The position numbers and the translations under genes were made by a program. Below are positions 7,952 to 14,867 of a DNA stretch of 14,876 nucleotides, piece after piece. The DNA comes from an uncultured Eubacteriales bacterium. Its GTDB lineage: Bacteria; Bacillota; Clostridia; Oscillospirales; RGIG7773. The notes under the pieces were generated by a model that saw only the letters and a program-made list of their open reading frames with translations, did no database searches and was not told where the DNA came from. The DNA lies in NCBI GenBank assembly GCA_934541205.1, contig CAKTDK010000030.1, forward strand, positions 1-14,876, written 5' to 3'. Each line of letters opens with the position of its first letter. The first letter of the stretch is position 1.

Positions 7952-7986
7952 CACCTCAAAAGCTCTTGCTTAATCTTTTTGAGGTG
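7952..7986. other. Hairpin upstream of the 126-residue gene; possible terminator for minus-strand transcription
   Basis: CACCTCAAAA (7952-7961) and its reverse complement TTTTGAGGTG (7977-7986) form a 10-bp stem with a 15-base loop. The T tract lies on the minus-strand side (ATTTTTAT after the stem), so it would terminate leftward transcription better than rightward. It could instead act as a 5' hairpin for the gene starting at 8027. Like the palindrome before the WG gene, it sits between an orphan tail and the next gene. Confidence 0.5.
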
Positions 7987-8026
7987 CATAACTTAATAAA
8001 TATATAAATTGAAAGGAGTATTAAAA

Positions 8027-8407
8027 ATGGAAAATAATTTTCTTACTGATGATTTTAACTTATTGATAAAAACTGCGAAAGAAAAAATCGCAAATATTGA
8101 AAACCTGAAAAAATCTCAGATAATAATTGTTATGTCAGGTAAAAACAATTTATTTTATGAGATTATAGATTATACACTTACTGATGCGTATTTAAAAGGA
8201 AATAAACTTATTAATGAACTAAAGGAAAATGAAGACACAGAAGTAAGAAAAATTCTTTGTATGTGGAATGACGGGTGTATTGAATTACCATCAATTTATT
8301 TTAGAAAATTACTTTGTGAATTAAACGAAAAAAATAAATATTCGGAAATTCTATTAAATGGGAAAGACAGTTTATTTGTAAGCAAAATTAACAGAATAAT
8401 GATATAA
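8027..8407 (+). CDS. Unrecognised 126-residue cytoplasmic protein
   Basis: The start chosen is ATG 8027, with GAAAGGAG at 8011-8018 eight bases upstream. An in-frame TTG at 8009 would place the start before this ribosome site and is rejected. There is no signal peptide or membrane segment. Features seen: an N-terminal helical part (FNLLIKTAKEKIANIENLKK), a strand IIIVMSG, a charged middle (KENEDTEVRK), then ILCMWNDGCIELPSIYFRKLL and an ending rich in Lys, Asn and Ile. I cannot name a family. As the third signal-less gene after a coding tail it fits the possible immunity-like position shared by the LRR and WG genes, but nothing in the sequence shows this function. AT-rich spacer and a new promoter follow. 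Confidence 0.8.
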   Translation: MENNFLTDDFNLLIKTAKEKIANIENLKKSQIIIVMSGKNNLFYEIIDYTLTDAYLKGNKLINELKENEDTEVRKILCMWNDGCIELPSIYFRKLLCELNEKNKYSEILLNGKDSLFVSKINRIMI

Positions 8408-8475
8408 ATAAGACAAAAACATAGTTAATACGCCATTTTATTTTTTACAATATTATATTATTTTAAATTATTATA

Positions 8476-8503
8476 TTTACAAATTTATTTTTTGTGATAT
8501 AAT
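8476..8503 (+). promoter_or_regulatory. Sigma-A type promoter with extended -10, upstream of the lipoprotein gene
   Basis: TTTACA (8476-8481) as -35, a 16-base spacer, then TATAAT (8498-8503) preceded by TG one base upstream (TGATATAAT), an extended -10. Transcription would start near 8510, giving an untranslated leader of about 45 bases before GTG 8554. It probably drives the 8554-13819 gene set, in which no gap exceeds about 70 bases. Confidence 0.65.
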
Positions 8504-8553
8504 TAAACATATATATATTTCATAATTTATTATAAAAAGGAGGGGATACCATT

Positions 8554-9810
8554 GTGATTAAGAAATATATAACAATTTTATTTGGGGTAATATTTTTATT
8601 TACAGGATGCACAGTAGATAAAAATATAATCAGAAACCCATCAGATATGATTAAGCTGGATTGTGAAATTTCTAATGAGGTAGTTGAGGATAATACACTT
8701 AATACAAAATGCTATATAAATAAAGACGGAACTTATACTATGTATTTATTTGCTTCACCGATAGCTTATTATAATAATGGATATTTGAAAGAAATTGATA
8801 ACTCTATTATAGACTCTGATAACTCTAATTATAAATTTCAAAATAAAAGCAACGATATAAAAACTTATTTTCCGGAAGATATTACAGATGGTTTATATAT
8901 TAAAAATGAGACAGATGAAGTAATCGTTAAACTATATGACAATACCTTGAACTTTTCCCCTGCGGTAAAAAAAACCTATCGTAATGTATATGGAGATAAA
9001 GTCAACGCAGTAAAATATCATAATAAAAATATAGATTTGTTTTTTTACCCTACTGTTTTTGGTATAAATGCTGAGTTTCTTATATATAACAGCACTATAA
9101 ATCAATTATCATTTGATATAACAGCAAACGGAAAAAATCAGTTTTATGATTTTTATATAAGATATATTGCAAACGGAACAACAAATGAAACCGGCGCTAT
9201 TGTACATGATCCTATTGTTTATAGCAGCAATAAATTTAATGATACTGTAAAAAAAGATATATTAAAAAATAAAGATTCCGTTATCCTGCGTTACACATTC
9301 GATTGTGATAAAAATACATCTTTTAATATGTCATTTGAATTATATAAAAAAAAGATGCTCGACTGCAGTGTATACTCAAATATAGAATGGAATTGTTTTT
9401 TACATAATTATTCTTTTATTGGAAAAAGCTTTTTAGGAGAAGGATATCATCTTGCAAAAAATAATATACATGAGTATATAGATATTCCATACAATAATAT
9501 ATTAAGTCTTAAATACGTTATCAAAGAACTATATAACAATGCCCAAGATAGTGTTAAATTTTATAGAAATACAAAAGAATGGTCAAGTTCTACTATATGC
9601 TGGAAAGGAGGAAATGTCAGTACTGAATTTGTAATGGAAGAAAAACCTGATAATAATAAAAATTATATTTTTGATTTATCTCGTATACTAAAAGATCAAC
9701 TAAGCTTTGAACATGGTTATACTCTAAAAAAAGAAAAAGGTATGTCAATTATATGTACAAATGATAACAGTATGTACTTTCCATACTATAAAATTGTATA
9801 TAAAAAATAG
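8554..9810 (+). CDS. Lipoprotein, diverged DNRLRE-like paralogue of the 4064 protein
   Basis: 418 residues from GTG 8554, with AAGGAGGGG (8538-8546) about 7 bases upstream. The N-terminus is a lipoprotein signal peptide: MIKK, a hydrophobic core, then LFTGC with Cys19 as the likely lipidated residue (Phe at -3 is less usual than Leu). The body is beta-rich. The C-terminal part aligns by eye with that of the 4064 protein: TKEWSSSTICW against DEWCSWTMNW, YIFDLSRILKD against YSLDITEYAKE, and TNDNSMYFPYYKIVYK against SADNSCAPPYFKIDYK. It is therefore a degenerate DNRLRE-like module on an extracellular, membrane-tethered protein. It is followed 12 bases later by a secreted protein gene, as the 4064 gene is. 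It ends with TAG, showing that TAG is a normal stop in this genome. Confidence 0.82.
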   Translation: MIKKYITILFGVIFLFTGCTVDKNIIRNPSDMIKLDCEISNEVVEDNTLNTKCYINKDGTYTMYLFASPIAYYNNGYLKEIDNSIIDSDNSNYKFQNKSNDIKTYFPEDITDGLYIKNETDEVIVKLYDNTLNFSPAVKKTYRNVYGDKVNAVKYHNKNIDLFFYPTVFGINAEFLIYNSTINQLSFDITANGKNQFYDFYIRYIANGTTNETGAIVHDPIVYSSNKFNDTVKKDILKNKDSVILRYTFDCDKNTSFNMSFELYKKKMLDCSVYSNIEWNCFLHNYSFIGKSFLGEGYHLAKNNIHEYIDIPYNNILSLKYVIKELYNNAQDSVKFYRNTKEWSSSTICWKGGNVSTEFVMEEKPDNNKNYIFDLSRILKDQLSFEHGYTLKKEKGMSIICTNDNSMYFPYYKIVYKK

Positions 9811-9822
9811 GAGGAAAAAATA

Positions 9823-11043
9823 ATGAAAAAAACTATTAGCGCAATTATATTTTTTGTGATATCAGCCTTTACTATATTTAACGTAATGGCTATCAAACAG
9901 GATCAGGTTATTACAATTAAGAATCTTGCAGACAAATATTTGGAAAAGACAGAAACAGTCCTTGTTAATGGAGTAACATCCGAAGAAGAATCGCTGCAAA
10001 GTTCTGTTATGAGTCTTGCGATGGAAAATACTCCGGAATTAACTGAAGAGTCTACAGACTAGATAATTTATAAAACTACATATTCTAATATTCAGGCTTT
10101 TAAAGAAGCTATACAAGAAAATTTTCCTGAAAAATCAAATTTAGAAATCGGCAAGGAAATTTTAATAAATACAGACAGAATGGACTTATGCGAAGACCTA
10201 CCAGACGATAAAATTCTTGAAGCTATAGATTCTAAAGACGTTACAATAGTAGATCAATACCGTAAAGAAGTTACTACAGGCGAAAGCGTAAGTATAAACA
10301 AAAATGAAGCAATAAATATAGAAACTCAATCACAAATTAGTACAATGTCTATTCCTGACGAAGTAAGAACATCAGATGACGGATTAGTCAAAATGCGATT
10401 AGTAGTTGACAATATAGGTACATATGGAGGATTTACAGCGCGTAAAATAGGCTTTTATGCAAAATGGCTTAGCGGAGACAGACCCTACAATAATTTCGAG
10501 GATTTTATAGCTATTGGTACAGATACAAATGCCAGTATATATAACAATGACTTAAATGCATTTTCATATGTTTCAAGACATACCGTCTGTAAAACTCAAA
10601 ATATTATTGGAAAAAATTCAATTTATCATAGCCGCGATATGCTTGTAAGTAGTAAAGTAAACGGAGGTAAAGGTGACTTTGAAAATGGAGGAGTATCTGT
10701 TTCTGAAAAGGTCGTTAGCGGAACAGATTCATCATTAGCATTTAAATCTGCATTACCAAGATGTTTTCATTCAGATCACGGATTTTATACGGATGATTCC
10801 GGTAGGATGTTTCCAAATGCAAACTGTGAATATTCCGATTCATACAGATATATTGAAGTTATAGTAGTAAAGCTAAACTCAACCTCTGTAGGATTCAAGG
10901 TATTCCCATATTTCTTACACAAAACCGTCGACCTTGGATTAGACCTTTCGTTTTCAAGTTCTAAAAGCGTAGGTTTTTCTCCTAATATAACAATTACTAG
11001 TACCCCATATGCATTTTTTGGAGGAATGATTTTTAATTGGTAG
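9823..11043 (+). pseudogene. Secreted protein reading frame of 406 codons broken by an in-frame TAG at 10060-10062
   Basis: ATG 9823 has AGGAGG a few bases upstream and starts a signal peptide (MKK, hydrophobic core to about residue 22, cleavage plausible after VMA at residue 23). Codon 80 is TAG, after the acidic stretch ENTPELTEESTD. The same frame then continues without a stop to TAG 11041-11043, reading IIYKTTYSNIQAFKEAIQ and later DLCEDLPDDKILEAIDSKD. The C-terminal ~200 codons are beta-rich with many Ser, Gly and aromatic residues and end GGMIFNW. The first later Met (10180) has no ribosome site, so the downstream part would not be made independently. One base change would restore the frame. 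I call it a recent pseudogene; a sequencing error, phase-variable state or readthrough remain possible. The family is not recognised. The alternative annotation is two CDS, 9823-10062 (79 residues) and 10180-11043. Confidence 0.72.
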
Positions 11044-11055
11044 AAAGGAGACTTT

Positions 11056-11967
11056 ATGAAAAAAATATTAATTTGCTTATTATTAATACTAATTGCTCTT
11101 TTATCATTAACATCGTGCAGTCAAAAAATTGATAAAGACAAACTGGGAATGGTACATGCGGACATAGCAGCTATATTGAACCCGGAAAGTTTCTTTGCTA
11201 ATTTAGCTCAATTAAAAGGCAGCAACGCCATTTTTTGCTATGATTTTTTATCATCAGAAAAAGTATATTTTAGATTATTGGGTGATGTTAACTTAAAAAA
11301 GAATAATAGCGCAAAAATTTATCCCCAAGAAAATTATTATGACTCGAAAAGTGCTAAAATGCTGGTCAAATCAACTTTGGGAAAAGAACTTTCCGGTGAA
11401 AGTGAAATAAATATTTCTGAACTTACCGGCGAACAAATAATGGCATATATCAGTTTTAAGGATAATATAACACTAACCCAATGGGTAGAAAAATACTATA
11501 AGAAATACCGTCTTATTGATGAAAACAAGAATATTCTGTGGAATGGTGTTGCCTTAAATCTTATGGGTACGGATAATACCCCTTTGTTCTTTATAAACTT
11601 TGAGCAAAAAGATTATTTTACCCAAGAAGGACAGAAAAACTTCATCCGTAATAATTATGATAAAAATACCGATTCAAAAATAATAGCTCAAAAGGAATTA
11701 GCAAATCTTAAAGAAATAATTATGTATTTAAGAAGTAATCAGAATTATACAGATTTAATCCTTAACACCGGACTTTATGGAGATATTCAACAATATTTTG
11801 AGACGGTTAATTATAATTTTATTATTGACCTTTTAAATTATAAAACAGCTGATACTTTATATCCTGCAGGCTTTATAGTTACAGCAGACAAAGAAAGTAT
11901 TGCAAAACTTTTTGAAAATGATTCTAATTTAAAATTAAAAAAAGCAATAAACTTTAAACAGAGGTAA
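11056..11967 (+). CDS. Lipoprotein, Sigma_reg_C-like (anti-sigma factor C-terminal type), copy 1
   Basis: 303 residues from ATG 11056, 12 bases after the preceding frame, with AAAGGAG upstream. The lipoprotein signal peptide has the canonical lipobox LTSC with Cys21. In the mature protein, a segment QIMAYISFKDNITLTQWVEKY resembles the conserved 'xxYxSFxxPxxxxxW' part of anti-sigma factor C-terminal domains, and the end (PAGFIVTADKESIAKLFEND) resembles their closing strand-helix. The middle contains a Lys/Glu-rich helix (KELANLKEIIMYL) followed by NTGLYGDIQ. Two further related genes follow, of which the third is broken. No cytoplasmic sigma-binding domain is present, so it is not a complete anti-sigma factor. 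An extracytoplasmic sensor, inhibitor or surface immunity role is possible. The family call rests on pattern by eye. Confidence 0.7.
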   Translation: MKKILICLLLILIALLSLTSCSQKIDKDKLGMVHADIAAILNPESFFANLAQLKGSNAIFCYDFLSSEKVYFRLLGDVNLKKNNSAKIYPQENYYDSKSAKMLVKSTLGKELSGESEINISELTGEQIMAYISFKDNITLTQWVEKYYKKYRLIDENKNILWNGVALNLMGTDNTPLFFINFEQKDYFTQEGQKNFIRNNYDKNTDSKIIAQKELANLKEIIMYLRSNQNYTDLILNTGLYGDIQQYFETVNYNFIIDLLNYKTADTLYPAGFIVTADKESIAKLFENDSNLKLKKAINFKQR

Positions 11968-12033
11968 ATTTTATATATAGCGAAATAATGAAATTCTCCC
12001 TATACTTTAATTTCAATTAAAAAGGAGTAAGTC

Positions 12034-12882
12034 ATGAAAAAACGATTTATAATCGGAATTGTTATTTGTATGCTTATATTTATAACCGGAGGAATATATT
12101 TTTATAATATCAGTCTTCCGGATGAAGATAATATCTATAAAACATTATATTGTCTTGACTCTGTTTTAACTTGTGACGGTGGAAGAACATTGGACGGCAG
12201 AGTATTAAACAAGCGTTTTTTCCCAAAAAAAATACAAGCCGACCGCCTCTCTCCCTTTTCCAAAACTTCACAGTCATTTTCAATTTATATGACAAGAACC
12301 GATCAACGGGTTATAGAAAAAAATTTTGAAATGCCTGACATACTAAAAAATAAAGATTTTTTATATTCCGGCAATAATAATTTAAATAAGCTTGACCACG
12401 TTACAGATGAACAAAAAACAATTATAAAAGCGGGTTTTAAATCCCGGATTTTTATATCAGATTATGTTAATAAAATATATGCACAAGTTTTTGACAAGGA
12501 AAAGTATAAATCGTTTATTTTGCTGGGAACATTTTATAAGTCCTCTGATGATTCTGAGGATTATGTTCTTAATCTAAGAGGAGAACTTCAAAATTACAGT
12601 ACAGAATACGGAATCGGAAGTTTAAATCGATCTCATTATACGGATATTGAAGAAAAGCAGATTATTAATATTAATTTGAATTTTTTATCTAATCATAGCG
12701 AGATATGCAATTACATACAAAATATGGGGCTTTACGGAATAGAACCTATTGATTTTGAAAAAAGAAAATCTTATATACAGAAGCGAAATGATAAAATAGA
12801 AATACTTGGATATACTCTGTACGGAAATAAAAAGGATATTATACAATTACTTGAGGATAACGCAAATATGTATATTATCTAA
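12034..12882 (+). CDS. Membrane-anchored Sigma_reg_C-like protein, copy 2
   Basis: 282 residues from ATG 12034 with AAAAAGGAG about 7 bases upstream. One N-terminal hydrophobic segment (about residues 5-25) after MKKR acts as an anchor or uncleaved signal; the rest is predicted outside the cell. The C-terminal half matches copies 1 and 3 in layout: YVLNLRGELQN (compare IHLRGESDA in copy 3), CNYIQNMGLYG (compare LILNTGLYGD in copy 1) and the ending KIEILGYTLYGNKKDIIQLL (compare IVAGYSIIGTKEKIDEKL in copy 3). The cytoplasmic part is only a few residues, too short to hold a sigma factor. The two Cys near residues 40-50 (LYCLDSVLTCDGG) might form an external disulfide. Function unknown. Confidence 0.75.
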   Translation: MKKRFIIGIVICMLIFITGGIYFYNISLPDEDNIYKTLYCLDSVLTCDGGRTLDGRVLNKRFFPKKIQADRLSPFSKTSQSFSIYMTRTDQRVIEKNFEMPDILKNKDFLYSGNNNLNKLDHVTDEQKTIIKAGFKSRIFISDYVNKIYAQVFDKEKYKSFILLGTFYKSSDDSEDYVLNLRGELQNYSTEYGIGSLNRSHYTDIEEKQIININLNFLSNHSEICNYIQNMGLYGIEPIDFEKRKSYIQKRNDKIEILGYTLYGNKKDIIQLLEDNANMYII

Positions 12883-12928
12883 GTAATTGATGATAAATAG
12901 CAGTTTTTAAGCAGAGAGGATAATGATT

Positions 12929-13819
12929 ATGTTAAAAAATAAAAAAATTTTAATTTCTATTATTATAATCCTTATAATAATATAGGCAGCATATTCATTC
13001 TTTATGATTTATCCTAACTGCAAAGATATTTTAAGCGAAGCTCAAGTTATATGTGGTGCTGTAAATATTTTTTCTTCCGCAGGACATATGGTAGGATCTA
13101 TAGATAAAAGCAATTCTTCATATTTAACTCCAAAAACTTTAAATATACTTATCGAAAGCCCCATAAGTACAAAAACTTTAGTTTTCAAAGATAATCCATT
13201 TTTTATCTCTGTTAAAACCTCTGAAACAACGGAAAATATTTTAAAAGTTCGTAATAATAAATTTTACAGCGAAAAAAATAATGAAATCTAAAAAGAATAC
13301 GATAATATTCCCTTGCATGAAACTATTCAAGTATGGATTGGCTTTGAAAAGCCTAAAACATTTTCTGAATATGAAAAATATGTATATTATACATCCTATA
13401 ATAATGTAAAACCATGTTCTACTGCATTTAAATCTTCTGACAATCCGGGTGATACTGCTATACATTTAAGAGGAGAATCTGACGCTGTATTAGGAAACGG
13501 ATATTTATATGCTGATGGTTTCAGCTATCCATTGGATTTTCCAAAAAGTGACGGACTAAATCTTGTCTCTAAAGAATCTTTAGACTTTTTTATTAAATTT
13601 TGCAAAACAGATGAAAAGTATTTTAAAAAATTATTAAATACAGACTTATTTAAAGCCGTAAATAAAGATATAGATTTAGAAAAAGCTTATCAATATATTA
13701 AAGATAATAATTATATTGTAGCCGGATATTCTATTATAGGAACGAAAGAAAAAATCGATGAAAAGCTTAAAGCAATTCCAGATTCTTTTGTAGTTGACTT
13801 TGTAAATGTGGAAAATTAA
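12929..13819 (+). pseudogene. Membrane-anchored Sigma_reg_C-like protein, copy 3, broken by TAG and TAA
   Basis: ATG 12929 has AGAGAGGA eight bases upstream; the ATG at 12923 is too close to that site. The frame encodes MLKNKK and an Ile-rich membrane segment, meets TAG at 12983-12985 (codon 19), continues in the same frame, meets TAA at 13289-13291 (codon 121), and continues again to TAA 13817-13819. No frameshift is needed to read the whole 296-codon protein. It contains IQVWIGFEKPKTFSEYEKYV (the SF-type strand of copy 1) and ends IVAGYSIIGTKEKIDEKL, then SFVVDFVNVEN. The restarts at 13004 and 13313 lack good ribosome sites. With two separate stops this copy is almost certainly inactive. 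The neighbouring copy 2 is intact. Confidence 0.85.
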
Positions 13820-13827
13820 ATGATTAA

Positions 13828-13917
13828 TTTTCAATAAAAACAAGACGTGAAATTTATAATTGTAAGGGAGCACAGTTTGATCCGAAATTAGCTGAAATAT
13901 TTTGTTCTGTTATATGA
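13828..13917 (+). pseudogene. Remnant: C-terminal codons of an HD-GYP-type phosphodiesterase
   Basis: An open stretch after TAA 13825-13827 ends at TGA 13915-13917 and reads KTRREIYNCKGAQFDPKL then AEIFCSVI. The G-x-Q-F-D-P-x-(L/I/V)-x-x-x-F signature is the usual close of HD-GYP domains, which degrade cyclic di-GMP. The catalytic HD and GYP parts are absent upstream, and there is no start codon or ribosome site, so this is a fragment left by a deletion. Its terminator is probably the hairpin at 13942-13978. Confidence 0.6.
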
Positions 13918-13941
13918 AGTTAAAATTAATATAAAGAAAAA

Positions 13942-13978
13942 GGACATTAATGTGATAATAGCATTAATGTTCTTTTTT
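13942..13978 (+). terminator. Intrinsic terminator
   Basis: GGACATTAATG (13942-13952), a 9-base loop, CATTAATGTTC (13962-13972, one G-T pair) and TTTTTT (13973-13978). It would end transcription of the 8554-13819 gene set, or of the lost HD-GYP gene. Confidence 0.85.
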
Positions 13979-14068
13979 GTACTATTGAATAATATAATAT
14001 TTTTAATTGTTTTGTCGTTAAATAGGAAAACGGAGAATATTTTATCAACAAAAAGTATATGTAAAATA

Positions 14069-14097
14069 TTGACATATAAAACAATAAATAGTATAAT
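14069..14097 (+). promoter_or_regulatory. Consensus sigma-A promoter for the 64-codon gene
   Basis: TTGACA (14069-14074), a 17-base spacer and TATAAT (14092-14097): a perfect match to the housekeeping consensus. Transcription would start near 14104, about 38 bases before ATG 14142. The stretch 13979-14068 before it is AT-rich and holds nothing else I can support. Confidence 0.85.
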
Positions 14098-14141
14098 TAT
14101 TACAGATTTGTAAAAAACTTCAAAAAAGAAAGGCAAAAACT

Positions 14142-14336
14142 ATGAATTGTAAAATTACGGAAGTACGGCAGGAAATAGAAGGAGAAAATATTTTGATTTA
14201 TGGAATTGAATTTGGAAGTCAGAAATACAATATTTCATCAAATTATGATTTCGTATATGAATTAGCATCTAAAATTAATAGAAACAATGCTTCGGAAATA
14301 AACTTGTTTGATTTAATTGAAGACGAAATAGGATAA
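14142..14336 (+). CDS. Unrecognised 64-residue cytoplasmic protein
   Basis: Starts at ATG 14142 with GAAAGG about 9 bases upstream. It is a small acidic protein, MNCKITEVRQEIEGENILIY through a final EDEIG, with alternating strand-like and helical stretches (ILIYGIEFGSQKYNISSNYD, then FVYELASKINRNNASEINL). There is no signal peptide, membrane segment or Cys pair. It has its own consensus promoter and strong terminator, so it is a monocistronic and probably well-expressed unit. I do not recognise it. Confidence 0.75.
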   Translation: MNCKITEVRQEIEGENILIYGIEFGSQKYNISSNYDFVYELASKINRNNASEINLFDLIEDEIG

Positions 14337-14339
14337 TAG

Positions 14340-14370
14340 ACGGCAGATAAAAATTTATCTGCCGTTTTTT
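14340..14370 (+). terminator. Strong intrinsic terminator
   Basis: ACGGCAGATAAA (14340-14351), two bases, TTTATCTGCCGT (14354-14365), then TTTTT (14366-14370). A perfect 12-bp stem with T tract 3 bases after the 64-codon gene. Confidence 0.93.
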
Positions 14371-14400
14371 AATGCTTTGAGAAATATAACAAAAAGATTT

Positions 14401-14442
14401 TTCAACAAAAATTCTATAGTTGATTTTTGTTGAATTTTATTT
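14401..14442. terminator. Second hairpin, possible (bidirectional) terminator
   Basis: TTCAACAAAAAT (14401-14412), a 10-base loop, and the exact reverse complement ATTTTTGTTGAA (14423-14434), followed by TTTTATTTT. On the minus strand the stem is followed by AAATCTTTTTG. The stem has few G-C pairs, so it is weak. It could be a back-up terminator or a terminator for transcription arriving from the right. Confidence 0.45.
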
Positions 14443-14535
14443 TACAATATTATATATTTTTGCAGAATATGAGAATAGTTATGTCGTTTAATACCTGGAG
14501 AATAATAAGTTTTGTGATTATATTTTGGAATTATT

Positions 14536-14733
14536 ATGATGTCCGGGAGCTTTTCTCATAATAATATTTTTCATACTGTATTGGGATATTTGGGAATAGC
14601 TGTTTTTATATTGGGATTTATTATAAATATGTCAAAAAGCCGATGCCCTCATTGTAAAAGACATCTTTATTTTAAGCCTTCCGTTCTTATAGGTTTAAAA
14701 TATTGTCCGTTTTGCGGAAGAGAATTTGATTAA
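14536..14733 (+). CDS. Small membrane protein with C-terminal zinc ribbon
   Basis: 65 residues from ATG 14536 (or 64 from ATG 14539). A weak TTGGAA ribosome site precedes it, and the frame is closed by TGA at 14515-14517. One hydrophobic segment at about residues 12-31 is followed by two Cys pairs, C37-P-H-C40 and C57-P-F-C60, 16 residues apart, a typical zinc-ribbon. The last residues are GREFD. Such small proteins are common in clostridia and their role is unknown. A possible weak promoter is TTGAAT (14430-14435), 17 bases, TATATT (14453-14458). It is not obviously connected with the genes to the left. Confidence 0.72.
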   Translation: MMSGSFSHNNIFHTVLGYLGIAVFILGFIINMSKSRCPHCKRHLYFKPSVLIGLKYCPFCGREFD

Positions 14734-14839
14734 TTTCAAGATATAATAAGGATAAATACAATAATTGAAGAAAATAAAAATTTGAAATTATATGTTTTAT
14801 TCATCGAATTTTTTATTTAATAATAAAAAAATATATATC

Positions 14840-14867
14840 TTGAAGAAATTTTATGTTATATTATAAT
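14840..14867 (+). promoter_or_regulatory. Promoter pointing out of the window
   Basis: TTGAAG (14840-14845), a 16-base spacer, TATAAT (14862-14867). It would serve a gene beginning beyond the right edge. The rest of 14734-14876 is AT-rich spacer without a supported feature. Confidence 0.45.

Noticed and set aside
8009..8026. TTG 8009 as start of the 126-residue protein (132 residues)
   Set aside because: The ribosome site GAAAGGAG lies downstream of this TTG and is correctly spaced for ATG 8027.
11056..12882. Complete anti-sigma factors
   Set aside because: The cytoplasmic parts are absent or only a few residues, with no zinc-binding anti-sigma motif, and no sigma factor gene is nearby.
10060..12985. 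TAG read as an amino acid (recoding, for example pyrrolysine) in the interrupted frames
   Set aside because: TAG ends intact genes in the window (8554-9810), the third paralogue also has a TAA, and no recoding gene is seen. Simple decay explains the data better.
13888..14136. Minus-strand open frame of 82 hydrophobic codons in the intergenic stretch
   Set aside because: It starts at TTG without a ribosome site, its hydrophobicity is what AT-rich antisense DNA gives, and it covers a clear + strand terminator and promoter.
14805..14832. A/T-only inverted repeat (ATTTTTTATT / AATAAAAAAT) near the right end
   Set aside because: It has no G-C pairs, and such pairings arise by chance in this base composition.
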